DNA from: Bosea sp. NBC_00550
GTDB lineage: Bacteria; Pseudomonadota; Alphaproteobacteria; Rhizobiales; Beijerinckiaceae
NCBI RefSeq assembly: GCF_026020075.1
Contig: NZ_CP102772.1
Span: 2,728,001 to 2,792,000 of the forward strand
Length of the DNA stretch: 64,000 nucleotides
Direction: 5' to 3'
Shown here: one piece after another, positions 42,169-51,485 of the stretch
Layout of the letters: each line of letters opens with the position of its first letter
How positions within the stretch are numbered: the stretch's first letter is position 1
Made by a program: the position numbers and the translations under genes
Notes under the pieces: generated by a model
What the model saw: only the letters and a program-made list of their open reading frames with translations
What the model was told of the DNA's origin: nothing
The model's database searches: none

Positions 42169-45100
42169 TCAATGCCCGGCCGGCGCCTTCGCCGGCACCG
42201 CGGGCGCCCCCTCCCAGCGCGTATGCGCCGGCAGGTTCTCGCCCTTCATGATGACCGTGAGCAAGCCGATCTGGGCGTAGTCGCCGACATGGGTGTCGTA
42301 GAGCACGGTCGCGCCTGCGCCGACGCAGACGCCCTTGCCCAGCTTCACCCTGCCGACCTTCATCACCCGGTCCTCGTAGAGATGCGTCTGCAGCGCCGAA
42401 TGGGCGTTCACCGTGCAGAAATCGCCGACCCTGATGCAGTCGAATTCGGTGATATCCGTCGAGTCGAGCCAGACGCCCTTGCCGTATTTCGCGCCGAACA
42501 GCGTCAGGAACCAGGGCAGGAACGGCGTGCCGCGCAGATAATCGAACAGCACCTTGCCGCCGAGGCCCCAGTACATGACGGCGACGGCCTCGGTGCGCAT
42601 CGCCCACCACGACCACATCGGCTTCATCACCGGCTTGTAGGCGCCCATCATCAGCCATTTCACGGCCGCGCAGATCAGCGCCTGCACCACGGCGATCGCG
42701 ACCGCGACCCCCATGAAGGACAGCACGAGGCCGAGCCAGTCGCCCTCGTTGATTTTCTGCTGCAGCACCATGTCGACGGCGATGGTGCCGAAGGTGATGA
42801 ACAGCATCGACGGGAAGGAGGTGTGCAGCGCCTCGAAGACGCCGCGCCCGAACTGCTTGCCGAAGGAGGGCTTGTAGGTCCAGTCCGCGCCGAGATCGAC
42901 CTTCTGCCGCGTCGGCAGCTTGATCGGCGGCGAGCCGAACCAGGTGTCGCCGGGCTGCATGCGGTCATTGGCGGGGGGTTTCGACTTGATGCCGATCAGC
43001 ACGCGGTCGGGAATGACGGCGCCCGGCGGCACCACCGCATCGTTGCCGATGAAGACCTGCTCGCCGGTGCGCGTCGAATCGAGGCGCATATAGCCGCGGC
43101 GCATGTCTTCGTCGCCGAAGACCACCTCGTCGGCGATGAAGTTGCCGGCGCCGATGCCGGTGAGGTCGTAGCGGCCGGAGAGATTGGTCGAGATCTCCGC
43201 CCCCTTGCCGATGCTGGCGCCCATCAGCCGGTACCAGGCCCGCATGTAGATGGTCGCGAAGAGCGAGGAGAGCGTCTCCAGCGTTACTTCCGTCGCCAGC
43301 GCTACCGTCCATTTGCGCGCGTAGAAGCCGGAATGGATCGAATAGGAGCCGGAGGTGACGCGCGGCAGGATCGCCCAGCGCAGCCCGGCCATCAGCAGCA
43401 CGGTGAAGGCGATGAGCCCGATCGCCGTCGGCCAGGTCAGGATCGGCAGGAACCAGAGATAGCTGATCTCGGTCCAGCCGGCGATCCAGTAGTCGATCTT
43501 GTCGAACAGCCAGAAGGCCGGGAAGATCGGCAGCAGGCTGACCGGCGGCAGCACGATCAGCATCAGGATGTGGAAGGCCGTCATCAGCGTGCGCCGTGCG
43601 GGCGAAGCTTCCGCCTGCGGCGGCAGGGCGGCGAGATCGACCGTGCCGATCTTGCGCGCCGGCGTGCCGTCCCAGATCTCGCCTACCCCGACCCGGGCGC
43701 CGGGCGGGATCGCGGTCAGGTCGCCGATCTCGGCATGGTCGCCGATCGCCGAGCCGTGGCCGAGCACCACGGACGCGCCGGCCGAGACGTCCTTACCGAT
43801 CTTGATGCGGCCGATGACGAGCTTGTCGCCGATCGCCTCGCCATTGGCGAAGGTGGTCTTGGAGCCGAAGCTCGTGCCTTCGCCGATCTCGATCAGGTCG
43901 ATCGCGCCGGCCTCGTAGTCGGAGATGATGACGTCGCGCCCGACCTTGGCGCCGAGCAGCCGCCAATAGAAGCGCATAACCGGCGTGCCCTGCAGCCATT
44001 TGATGTGGACGAGCCCGGCGACGCGCGCCGCGAACCACCAGCGGAAGTAGTAGACGCCCCAGAGCGGATAGATTCCGGGCTTGGTCCGGCCGAGCACGAC
44101 CCATTTCAGCGCGATGGCGATGAGGCCGGTGACCAGGATGATCGCGATGTAGACGCCGAGCAGCGCGCCGATCTGGCCGAGCAGCGGCAGATCCTCGCCG
44201 GAGAGGATCATGTAGGTGACGAAGACGCCGAGCCATTGCGCCGTCGCGAGACCGATGACGACCGGCAGCACCACAGCCTGGGCCAGCCCGCAGAAGAAGC
44301 GGCGCAGGAATGGCGGCGGCGTGAAGGACAGGTCCTCGGTCGCGGCGATACCGCGCTCGTCGAGCAGTTCGGCCATCGCGCGCAACGTGCGTGCGCCGTA
44401 GACGTCCTGCAGCGTGATGCCGGCATAGGCCGGCGTTTCCCGCACGATCGAGATGAAGCGCGCCGCCAGCAGCGAATGGCCGCCGAGATCGACGAAGAAG
44501 TCCGCCTCCAGCGGCAGGCAGGCAGCGCCGAGCACGCGCCGGGCGGCGTCGAGCAGTGCGGCTTCGGTGGCGTTGCGCGGCGGCTCCTGCTCGCCATCGG
44601 CGCTGGGCGCCGTCAGCGGCGCCGCCTTGAGCATCTTGCGGTCGACCTTGCCGGAGACCATGCGCGGCAGCGATCCGACCGCCTCGAAATGTGCCGGCAC
44701 CATATAGGGCGGCAGCTTTTCGCGCAGTGCCGCGCGGAGCGCGCCCCCGTCGACGGCTACGCCCGGCTCGGCCACGACAAAGGCGACGAGCCGCTCGATG
44801 CCATCGTCGGTGCGCAGCACGACGGCGGCCTGCGCCACGCCGGGCTCGTCGGCGAGCTTGGATTCGATCTCGCCGAGTTCGACACGGAAGCCGCGGATCT
44901 TGATCTGGTCGTCGATGCGGCCGTGGAAGACGATGTTGCCGTTGTCATCGAGGCTGACCGCATCGCCGGAGCGGTAGAGCACCGGGTCGCCCTCTCCCGC
45001 CAGGCCGGCGAAGGGGTTGGCGATGAACTTTTCGGCCGTCAGCTCCGGCCGGCCGTGATAGCCCTTGGCGACGCCCGGCCCGCCGATCAGCAACTCGCCC

Positions 45101-46191
45101 TGCTCGCCCGGGTGGACGAGGCGCAGCTCCTCGCTGACGACATAGGCGGTGTAGTTCGGGATCGGCTTGCCGATGGTGACGGTCTCGCCGGGCACGACCT
45201 CCGCGGCGGTCGCAACGACGGTCGCCTCGGTGGGCCCGTAGGTGTTGAGGATGCGCCGGCCCGGCTTCGACCATTTCTGCACGATCGCCGGCGGCAGCGC
45301 CTCGCCGCCGAGCAGGATCAGCTTCAGCGAGGGCACGTCGGCAGGCAGGATGCCGAGCAGCGTCGGCACGGTGTCGATCACGGTGACGCCGGCCTCCTCG
45401 AGGATGGCGGGCAGCTTCTCCGCATCGCCCATCATCTCCGGCGAGGCGACGAACAGCGTCGCGCCGACGAGATAGGGCGTCCAGATCTCCTCCATCGAAA
45501 GGTCGAAGGCGACCGATGCGCCCTGGAAGACGACGTCGTCCGGCCCGATGCCGTAGAGCGCGTTACCTGAGCGCAGGAAATGGCAGATGTTGCGATGGCT
45601 GATGACGATCGCCTTCGGCGTGCCTGTCGAGCCGGAGGTGTAGATCAGATAGGCCGGATGGTCCTTGGTCAGCCCGGCGGGCCGTGCCGCAGGCTCAATC
45701 CCGTCGGAATGTGCGGCCAGCCCCTCGGGCGACCAGACGGTCAGCTCGATCGCCTCCGCCCGACCGGCCCAGCCGGCGCAGGTGACGATGCCCTTGGCCG
45801 CCGCATCGTTCAGGCATGTCGCGATGCGCTCGACAGGCGCTTCCGCATCGAAGGGCACCCAGGCCGCGCCTGCGCGCGTGATCGCGATCTGCGCGACGAG
45901 CAGGTCGATGCCGCGCGGCATCCACAGCCCGACCATGTCGCCGGGCCCGACGCCAGCAAGTTGCAGCCCGCGCGCCTGCCGCCCGGCTTCCGCCCAGACT
46001 TCGGCATAGCCCAGGCGCCGCTCGCGATCGACGAGGACGGGATGATCAGGGCGAACGGCGACGGTCGCCGCGAAGATTTCGGCCAGCACCTCGTCACGGA
46101 TCAGGTCAGGGCGCTTCTCGCCCGCCATCATGGCAAGGGGATTAGCGCCGGTCGCGTCCGACGCCGCCGACAGCTTCGTCATATCGTTCAT
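42169..46191 (-). CDS. Pls/PosA-family single-module non-ribosomal peptide synthetase
   Basis: Membrane-bound synthetase of 1340 residues. Order of parts: adenylation domain (1-~525; A3 YTSGSTGTPKAIV ~185; substrate Asp in VAFDLSMEEIW; A8 GRIDDQIKIRGFRVELGEIE; A10 lysine in SGKVDRKML), carrier domain (LGGHSLLAARF ~567, Ser for phosphopantetheine), then three blocks of membrane helices alternating with three left-handed beta-helix domains (~752-850, ~997-1063, ~1237-1330), each with hexapeptide rungs. This is the layout of epsilon-poly-L-lysine synthetase (A-T-membrane with three tandem C-terminal domains). Product is inferred to be a cationic homopolymer or a modified amino acid. No thioesterase. 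Start at ATG 46191. Confidence 0.88.
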   Translation of the reverse strand: MNDMTKLSAASDATGANPLAMMAGEKRPDLIRDEVLAEIFAATVAVRPDHPVLVDRERRLGYAEVWAEAGRQARGLQLAGVGPGDMVGLWMPRGIDLLVAQIAITRAGAAWVPFDAEAPVERIATCLNDAAAKGIVTCAGWAGRAEAIELTVWSPEGLAAHSDGIEPAARPAGLTKDHPAYLIYTSGSTGTPKAIVISHRNICHFLRSGNALYGIGPDDVVFQGASVAFDLSMEEIWTPYLVGATLFVASPEMMGDAEKLPAILEEAGVTVIDTVPTLLGILPADVPSLKLILLGGEALPPAIVQKWSKPGRRILNTYGPTEATVVATAAEVVPGETVTIGKPIPNYTAYVVSEELRLVHPGEQGELLIGGPGVAKGYHGRPELTAEKFIANPFAGLAGEGDPVLYRSGDAVSLDDNGNIVFHGRIDDQIKIRGFRVELGEIESKLADEPGVAQAAVVLRTDDGIERLVAFVVAEPGVAVDGGALRAALREKLPPYMVPAHFEAVGSLPRMVSGKVDRKMLKAAPLTAPSADGEQEPPRNATEAALLDAARRVLGAACLPLEADFFVDLGGHSLLAARFISIVRETPAYAGITLQDVYGARTLRAMAELLDERGIAATEDLSFTPPPFLRRFFCGLAQAVVLPVVIGLATAQWLGVFVTYMILSGEDLPLLGQIGALLGVYIAIILVTGLIAIALKWVVLGRTKPGIYPLWGVYYFRWWFAARVAGLVHIKWLQGTPVMRFYWRLLGAKVGRDVIISDYEAGAIDLIEIGEGTSFGSKTTFANGEAIGDKLVIGRIKIGKDVSAGASVVLGHGSAIGDHAEIGDLTAIPPGARVGVGEIWDGTPARKIGTVDLAALPPQAEASPARRTLMTAFHILMLIVLPPVSLLPIFPAFWLFDKIDYWIAGWTEISYLWFLPILTWPTAIGLIAFTVLLMAGLRWAILPRVTSGSYSIHSGFYARKWTVALATEVTLETLSSLFATIYMRAWYRLMGASIGKGAEISTNLSGRYDLTGIGAGNFIADEVVFGDEDMRRGYMRLDSTRTGEQVFIGNDAVVPPGAVIPDRVLIGIKSKPPANDRMQPGDTWFGSPPIKLPTRQKVDLGADWTYKPSFGKQFGRGVFEALHTSFPSMLFITFGTIAVDMVLQQKINEGDWLGLVLSFMGVAVAIAVVQALICAAVKWLMMGAYKPVMKPMWSWWAMRTEAVAVMYWGLGGKVLFDYLRGTPFLPWFLTLFGAKYGKGVWLDSTDITEFDCIRVGDFCTVNAHSALQTHLYEDRVMKVGRVKLGKGVCVGAGATVLYDTHVGDYAQIGLLTVIMKGENLPAHTRWEGAPAVPAKAPAGH

Positions 46192-46436
46192 CGCGCCCCG
46201 TTGCGCTGAAAGGCCCGTCGCTGTCGCCGCGGCAAACCAAGCCTGCGGCAGCACGGTGCCCTACCACGCACCCTATGAAGAAAACCGGAATCGTCGCAAC
46301 GCGCCGCGACATCCGCGTGAGCCCCCCGGCCGGGCGGGCCGCCGCTTCACGACGTTTTGCTAGCACATTACTCCTGCGGAATCACGCGTGAACCGGTGAT
46401 GAATGCCATGCGGTTGCGGAGGCCGATCAGGGCGGA

Positions 46437-47033
46437 TCAGAGCCAATCGGCCTTGTTACCGGTCACGACGAGCAGCTTGCCCTGCCAGATCTCGACCATG
46501 GACGCCTCCCGCGGCGCCACCGCGCCGACCAGCGCCAGGACAGCGCGCGCCACCCCGCCATGGCTGACGATCACCGTCTCGCGCTGCAAGCCTTCGAGCA
46601 CCGGCCGCACCCGCTCGGCCAGCATGCGGTAGCTTTCGCCGCCGGGCGGCACGAAGCCCCATTTGTCGCGCTCGCGCAGATGCGCCTGCTCGCGCTCGGC
46701 CTTGCGGATGTCGCGCCAGGTGAAGCCTTCCCACTCGCCGAAGGTCAGTTCCCGCAGCCGGTCGTCGATCGTGTAGGCGCCTGCCGGCAGCGCGAGCTCG
46801 TGCCGCAGGATGTCCATCGTCTCCCGCGCCCGCAGCATGGGCGAGCCGATATAGTCGAGCCCGGCATAGGCCGGCTCCAGCGCCTTGAGGCGCCCGGCCG
46901 CCTCGGCAGCCTGTCTGCGACCGAGTTCGTTGAGCGGGATGTCCTGTCCGCCCTGCAGCCGGCCCTCCCGATTCCAGTCGGTCTCGCCATGGCGGACGAG
47001 GATGAGCCGGTGCGGAAGCGATAGCGGGACCAT
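46437..47033 (-). CDS. histidine phosphatase family protein (phosphoglycerate-mutase-like)
   Basis: Phosphatase of 198 residues. The catalytic histidine is in RLILVRHGETDWN (~15), the second conserved region is SPMLRARETMDILR, Glu is in LRELTFGEWEGF, and the second histidine is in VIVSHGGVARAVL (~155). The start ATG at 47033 gives the usual N-terminus; in-frame ATGs further upstream are unlikely. It is divergent from folP. Substrate unknown; members act on phosphoglycerate, alpha-ribazole phosphate or others. Confidence 0.9.
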   Translation of the reverse strand: MVPLSLPHRLILVRHGETDWNREGRLQGGQDIPLNELGRRQAAEAAGRLKALEPAYAGLDYIGSPMLRARETMDILRHELALPAGAYTIDDRLRELTFGEWEGFTWRDIRKAEREQAHLRERDKWGFVPPGGESYRMLAERVRPVLEGLQRETVIVSHGGVARAVLALVGAVAPREASMVEIWQGKLLVVTGNKADWL

Positions 47034-47173
47034 GTGGCGCTTCTGCACGCTGGCACCCGCACCGTCAAAGCCCGGAGCGATGCTTCCTGCCCATGGCGAC
47101 AATTGGCCGCTTTCTGTGGCCCAATCCACACGGCGTGTGTATAGCGCCCTTGCCCTGTCACTGGCGGACCCGC

Positions 47174-48016
47174 ATGCCCCTCGCCCTCACCTTGCCCGAT
47201 GGCCGCAGCCTGGCGCTCGATGCGCTGCCGCTCGTCATGGGCATCGTCAACGTCACGCCCGATTCCTTCTCGGATGGCGGCCTGCTCGCGAGCACCGAGG
47301 CTGCCGTGGCCCATGGCGAGCGCCTGGCCGCCGAGGGCGCCGCGATCGTCGATGTCGGCGGCGAGTCGACCCGCCCCGGCCATGCCACCGTCGATGCCGC
47401 GACGGAACTGGCCCGCGTGCTGCCGGTGATCGCCGGGCTGAAGGCACGGACCGACACGCCGATCTCGATCGACAGCTACAAGGCCGAGGTGGCCGAGGCC
47501 GCGCTCGCCGCCGGCGCCGCGATCGTCAACGATGTCTGGGGCGCCCAGCGCGATCCGCGCATCGCCGAGGTCGCCGCCCGCGCCGGCGCGCCGATCATCC
47601 TGATGCACAACCGGGAGACGATCGACGCCTCGCTCGACATCTTCGACGACGTCAGGCGCTTCCTCGATCGCTCGATCGCCATCGCGACGCAGGCCGGCGT
47701 GCCCCGCGGCCAGATCGTCGTCGACCCCGGCATCGGCTTCGGCAAGACCATCAGCCAGAACCTCGACCTGATCCGCCATCTCGACCGGCTGAACGAACTC
47801 GGCTGCCCGATCCTGCTAGGCGCCTCGCGCAAATCGACGCTCGGCCGCATCACGGGCCGGGAGATTCCGGCCGAACGGCTCGCCGCCAGCATCGCCGCCC
47901 ATCTCTATGGCGTGAGCCGCGGCGCCGCCATCATCCGCGCCCATGACGTCGCGCCCCATATCGATGCGCTCAAGACCTGGGCCGCGATCGAGGACAGCAT
48001 GAAGGTAGTCCCGTGA
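47174..48016 (+). CDS. folP: dihydropteroate synthase
   Basis: Folate-pathway enzyme of 280 residues that joins dihydropterin pyrophosphate with p-aminobenzoate; the sulfonamide target. Signatures: VMGIVNVTPDSFSDGG (~22-37), GGESTRPGH (~62), the substrate-site regions ISIDSYKAEVAEAAL and NDVWG, DPGIGFGKT (~180), and GASRKSTLGRITG (~215). The start is at ATG 47174. It overlaps folB by four bases (GTGA), and folK follows, forming a folP-folB-folK operon. Confidence 0.97.
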   Translation: MPLALTLPDGRSLALDALPLVMGIVNVTPDSFSDGGLLASTEAAVAHGERLAAEGAAIVDVGGESTRPGHATVDAATELARVLPVIAGLKARTDTPISIDSYKAEVAEAALAAGAAIVNDVWGAQRDPRIAEVAARAGAPIILMHNRETIDASLDIFDDVRRFLDRSIAIATQAGVPRGQIVVDPGIGFGKTISQNLDLIRHLDRLNELGCPILLGASRKSTLGRITGREIPAERLAASIAAHLYGVSRGAAIIRAHDVAPHIDALKTWAAIEDSMKVVP

Positions 48017-48387
48017 GCGAAACCGGCTCCATCCTGATCGAAAAGCTCGATATCTACGCCTATCACGGCTTCTTCTCGGAGGAGGAGCGCCTGGGCCAGC
48101 GCTTCGTGCTCGACATCCTGCTGGCCGTCGACATCCGCGCCTCCGCGATCAGCGACAAGCTCGCCGACACCGTCGACTACGGCAACGTCGTCGCCGTCGC
48201 GATCGAGGCGTTCACGGCGCGCCGCTACAATCTGCTCGAGGCGGCGGCGCGCGCCGTGGCCTTCGCCATCCTCGAGCGCTTCCCGCCGGTCGGCCGGGTC
48301 GAGGTCACGCTGCGCAAGCCCGGCCCGCCGATCCCGGCGACGCTCGGCTCGGTCGGAATCAAGCTGGATTTCCGGCGTGAGGACTGA
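48013..48387 (+). CDS. folB: dihydroneopterin aldolase
   Basis: Enzyme of 124 residues that converts dihydroneopterin to hydroxymethyl-dihydropterin. The family pattern is present: ILIEKLDIYAYHGFFSEEER with catalytic Glu, QRFVLDILLAVDI, DTVDYGNV, LLEAAARAVA and VTLRKPGPPI with the catalytic Lys. GTG start overlapping the folP stop; its own end overlaps the folK GTG by 11 bases. Confidence 0.96.
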   Translation: MSETGSILIEKLDIYAYHGFFSEEERLGQRFVLDILLAVDIRASAISDKLADTVDYGNVVAVAIEAFTARRYNLLEAAARAVAFAILERFPPVGRVEVTLRKPGPPIPATLGSVGIKLDFRRED

Positions 48388-48901
48388 GGCCGCCCTCGCC
48401 TTCGGCGGCAATCTCGGAGATCCCGTCGCAGCCTTCGCCTCCGCCCTGCGGAGCCTGCGCGGCCATTCCGCCGTCACGCTCGGGCGGCTCTCATCCGTGT
48501 ACCGCACGGCGCCCTGGGGCAAGACGGACCAGCCCGAATTCCTCAACATGGCAGCGCTCGTCGAAACCTCGCTCGCGCCCGCTGAGCTGCTCGCACTCTG
48601 CCTGGAGCTGGAGCGGGCCGGCGGACGCGAACGCCGCGAGCGCTGGGGGCCGCGCACCCTCGACATCGACATCCTGACTTATGGCGACGAACTCATCGAC
48701 CAGCCCGGCCTGCAGATCCCCCATCCGCGCATCGCCGAGCGCGCCTTCGTGCTGGCGCCGCTGGCGGAGGTTCTGCCGCGACGAGTGATCGGAAGCGAGA
48801 CGGTCGCCGGCCTGCTTGGGGCTCTCGCCGACGAAACGATCCGCCGCGACGATGCCGCGACGGACCGGTTGAGAGCGCTGCTTGCAACACCCCTGCCCTG
48901 A
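48377..48901 (+). CDS. folK: 2-amino-4-hydroxy-6-hydroxymethyldihydropteridine pyrophosphokinase
   Basis: HPPK of 174 residues that activates hydroxymethyl-dihydropterin with ATP for folP. Motifs: FGGNLGDP (~11), YRTAPWGKTDQPEFLNM (~40), RERWGPRTLDIDILTYGD (~80-97, magnesium aspartates) and IPHPRIAERAFVLAPLAE (~112). GTG start within the end of folB. Last gene of the operon. Confidence 0.96.
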   Translation: MRTEAALAFGGNLGDPVAAFASALRSLRGHSAVTLGRLSSVYRTAPWGKTDQPEFLNMAALVETSLAPAELLALCLELERAGGRERRERWGPRTLDIDILTYGDELIDQPGLQIPHPRIAERAFVLAPLAEVLPRRVIGSETVAGLLGALADETIRRDDAATDRLRALLATPLP

Positions 48902-48919
48902 CTCGCCCAGCGACCTCGG

Positions 48920-49240
48920 CTACTCTTCGTAGAGTTCGCGCAGAACAGCCAAGGCCCGGCTGAGAGTGGATGGTGGAGCCGCGCCCAGGCGTCGGATCAG
49001 TCTTTTCTTGTCGAGCGCCCTGCTCTGTTCGAGCAGGACTAGCCCGTCGATGCCCTGGAACGAGATCGGTACGCGAAAGCCCGCCGCCCGGCTTTTCGAG
49101 GTCATCGGCGCAACGATGACCGTACGAAGATGGTCATGAATCTCGGCAGGCGAGATGATGAGGCACGGTCGCGTCTTCTGGATCTCGCTGCCGATCGTCG
49201 GGTCCAGCGCCGCGAGCCAGATCTCGCCGCGCTTCACCAT
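48920..49240 (-). CDS. mazF: type II toxin, MazF/PemK family mRNA interferase
   Basis: Toxin of 106 residues with the MazF fold: MVKRGEIWLAALDPTIGSEIQKTRPCLIIS (positions 1-30, read in parts) includes the catalytic arginine in KTRPCLI; later TVIVAPMTSK and LVLLEQSRALDKKRL. It cleaves mRNA at short sequences when released from its antitoxin. The ATG overlaps the antitoxin stop (ATGGTGA), the usual coupled arrangement. Confidence 0.92.
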   Translation of the reverse strand: MVKRGEIWLAALDPTIGSEIQKTRPCLIISPAEIHDHLRTVIVAPMTSKSRAAGFRVPISFQGIDGLVLLEQSRALDKKRLIRRLGAAPPSTLSRALAVLRELYEE

Positions 49241-49488
49241 GCCAACTCGGTATCGTCCGCATTGCCGAATTCGGGCCAGGCCAACGCGTCGTCGCCCACC
49301 GCCGCGAGGCTTTGGGCATCTTGCGCCCAACCTGCACGGGCCTGCTCCTGCACGCGCTGGATGACGATGCGGCCCTGCTCCACCGTGAGCTCGACACCAT
49401 CGCCTGCCTTCGCCCCGATTTCAGCCAGAAGGGGTTTTGGGATGACGACGCCGGCGGAATTTCCGAACTTCTTGACGGCGCTGCGCAT
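49234..49488 (-). CDS. mazE: type II antitoxin, MazE/AbrB family
   Basis: Antitoxin of 84 residues. The N-terminal AbrB-type swapped-hairpin DNA-binding domain is seen in AVKKFGNSAGVVIPKPLL and AGDGVELTVEQGRIVI. The C-terminal acidic tail would wrap the toxin. The ATG at 49488 is preferred over the upstream one at 49521 because MRSAVKKFGN is the family start. Likely binds the paired GTTAYAAC boxes upstream to repress the operon. Confidence 0.92.
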   Translation of the reverse strand: MRSAVKKFGNSAGVVIPKPLLAEIGAKAGDGVELTVEQGRIVIQRVQEQARAGWAQDAQSLAAVGDDALAWPEFGNADDTELAW

Positions 49489-49532
49489 GGCCTCCTCCAA
49501 CGAGGAAAACAACATACGCACAACCGAACGCC

Positions 49533-49551
49533 GTTACAACAATGTTATAAC
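49533..49551. promoter_or_regulatory. paired GTTAYAAC boxes upstream of mazEF
   Basis: GTTACAAC (49533-49540) and GTTATAAC (49544-49551) are separated by AAT, 45-63 bases upstream of the mazE start. The second is a perfect palindrome. Position and form fit an autoregulatory MazE site. Confidence 0.5.
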
Positions 49552-49562
49552 AAAAACTGGCG

Positions 49563-50402
49563 TCACTCGCCCTTTTCGAGGCTGATGTCCGGCGCGGTCG
49601 GCACCTTCATGCCGACGACATGGTAGCCGGCGTCGACATGCAGGATTTCGCCGGTGATGCCGCGCGACATGTCGGAAACGAGGAAGACCGCGGTCTCCCC
49701 GACCTCCTCGATCGTGACCGTGCGGCGCAGCGGCGAGTTGTACTCGTTCCAGCGCAGGATATAGCGGAAATCGCCGATGCCGGAGGCGGCGAGCGTCTTG
49801 ATCGGCCCGGCCGAGATGGCGTTGACGCGGATCTTCGAGGGGCCGAGATCGGCTGCAAGGTACTGCACGCTCGATTCGAGCGCGGCCTTGGCGATGCCCA
49901 TGACGTTGTAGTGCGGCATCCACTTCTCGGCGCCATAATAGGTCAGCGTCAGCAGCGAGCCGCCATCGGTCATCAGCTTCTCGGCGCGCTGGGTGATGGC
50001 TGTGAAGGAATAGCAGGAGATCAACAGGGACTTGGAGAAGTTCGCCTCGCTGGTGTCCACATAGCGGCCGGTCAGCTCGTCCTTGTCGGAAAAGGCGATG
50101 CAATGAACGACGAAATCGAGCTTGCCCCAGAGCTTCTCGACCTCGGCGAAGACCGCATCGATCGTCGCTCCGTCGGTGACGTCGCAATGGCCGACGACAT
50201 GGCCGCCGAGCTGCGTCGCCAGCGGCTCGACCCGCTTCTTCAGCGCATCGCCCTGATAGGTGAAGGCGAGTTCCGCGCCGGCATCGGCAGCCGCCTTGGC
50301 GATGCCCCAGGCGATGGAGCGATTGTTCGCGACGCCCATCACGAGCCCGCGCTTGCCCTTGAGGAGATTGGCGGTCGGCGAAACGGCGTTGGAATCAGGC
50401 AT
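49563..50402 (-). CDS. fabI: enoyl-[acyl-carrier-protein] reductase (NADH)
   Basis: Fatty-acid synthesis enzyme of 279 residues, an SDR that reduces trans-2-enoyl-ACP; target of triclosan. FabI features: GKRGLVMGVANNRSIAWGIA (~15-35), CDVTDGATIDAVF, HCIAFSDKDELTGRYVD, the catalytic Tyr and Lys in TYYGAEKWMPHYNVMGIAKAALE (Y...K spacing of FabI), and NAISAGPIKTLAASGI. Convergence with nothing; single gene between mazEF and the DnaJ gene. Confidence 0.97.
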   Translation of the reverse strand: MPDSNAVSPTANLLKGKRGLVMGVANNRSIAWGIAKAAADAGAELAFTYQGDALKKRVEPLATQLGGHVVGHCDVTDGATIDAVFAEVEKLWGKLDFVVHCIAFSDKDELTGRYVDTSEANFSKSLLISCYSFTAITQRAEKLMTDGGSLLTLTYYGAEKWMPHYNVMGIAKAALESSVQYLAADLGPSKIRVNAISAGPIKTLAASGIGDFRYILRWNEYNSPLRRTVTIEEVGETAVFLVSDMSRGITGEILHVDAGYHVVGMKVPTAPDISLEKGE

Positions 50403-50561
50403 GGGAAACCCGCGAACTGAACGATGAAGGACGGTCTCTTAGAACAGTCGCGGGGAAGTGGGAACCGCTTTTGATGCCGGCCTCCACGGATGATTCGCGC
50501 ATCCGGGCCCGATTGGCGGCACTTGTCCGCCGTTTCGCGCCAAAACCCAAAACGCGCCGGC

Positions 50562-51485
50562 TTAGTCGCCGCGCGCCTTCATCAGGGCCGTCAGCTCCGC
50601 ATCTTCGGCCGGCATCTCGATGTCGATCGCGACGAACAGATCGCCGACCGCGCCCTTCTCGCCCTTGAGCCCCTTGCCGCGCAGGCGGAACTGCTTGGCG
50701 CTGCCCGTCATCGGCGGGATGGTCATCTCCACCGCCCCCGTCAGCGTCGGCACATGCAGCGGCCCGCCGAGAACCGCCTTGGCGAGCGGCACCGCGACGC
50801 GGGTGCGCAGGTCCTTGCCGTCGATCGTGAAGCGCGGGTCCGGCTTGACCTTGATCGTCATCATCACGTCGCCGGCCTCGCCGGAGAACGGGTCGGTCTG
50901 GCCGAGCCCACGCAGGCGCATCACCTTGCCGTCGCTGACGCCTTCGGGAATCGTGATCTCGACCTCGCGCCCGCCGGGCAGCTTGACTCGGCGCGTCCCG
51001 CCAGTCGCGGCCTGGACCAGCGTGACCTCGAGCGTGAAGCTCTGCTCCGGTGGCTTCTGCGGCTCGGGCTTGCCGCGGGCGCGCCGGCTCGCCTCGCCAA
51101 ACAGCGAGGAGAAGATGTCAGACGCGTCGAAGCCGGCATCGCCGCCGCTGCCGCCGGCACTGCCCCGGCCGAAGGGCGCGCCGCCCTGGCCGAAATTGAA
51201 CTCGAAGCCGCCGCTGCGCCCGCCCCTGCCGGCGCCCATGCCCTCGAAACCCTGGAATTTCGGCTTGCCCTCGGCGTCGATCTCGCCGCGGTCGAACTGC
51301 TTGCGCTTGGTCTCGTCGCCGACGATCTCATAGGCGGTGTTGAGCTCGGAGAAGCGGTCCTGCGCCTTCGGATCCTCCCGATTGCGGTCCGGGTGCAGCT
51401 CCTTGGCGCGGCGGCGGAAGGCTTTCTTGATTTCCGCATCGCTCGCGCCGCGGGCGACGCCCAGAACCTGATAGGGATCGCGCAT
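50562..51485 (-). CDS. DnaJ-family co-chaperone, CbpA-like
   Basis: Hsp40 of 307 residues with an N-terminal J domain (DPYQVLGVARGASDAEIKKAF, HPDRN at ~31), a Gly/Phe-rich linker (~80-125), and a C-terminal substrate-binding domain (LPGGREVEITIPEGVSDGKVMRLRGLG, then GDVMMTIKV). It lacks the zinc-finger cysteines of DnaJ proper, so it belongs to the type II/CbpA group. The ATG at 51483-51485 is the usual start. Confidence 0.93.
   Translation of the reverse strand: MRDPYQVLGVARGASDAEIKKAFRRRAKELHPDRNREDPKAQDRFSELNTAYEIVGDETKRKQFDRGEIDAEGKPKFQGFEGMGAGRGGRSGGFEFNFGQGGAPFGRGSAGGSGGDAGFDASDIFSSLFGEASRRARGKPEPQKPPEQSFTLEVTLVQAATGGTRRVKLPGGREVEITIPEGVSDGKVMRLRGLGQTDPFSGEAGDVMMTIKVKPDPRFTIDGKDLRTRVAVPLAKAVLGGPLHVPTLTGAVEMTIPPMTGSAKQFRLRGKGLKGEKGAVGDLFVAIDIEMPAEDAELTALMKARGD

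Noticed and set aside
41767..45570. 1267-codon open frame on the plus strand opposite aroC and the NRPS gene
   Set aside because: Pure high-GC shadow: composition is His/Arg/Asp-rich with no domain, and the minus strand encodes well-conserved enzymes.
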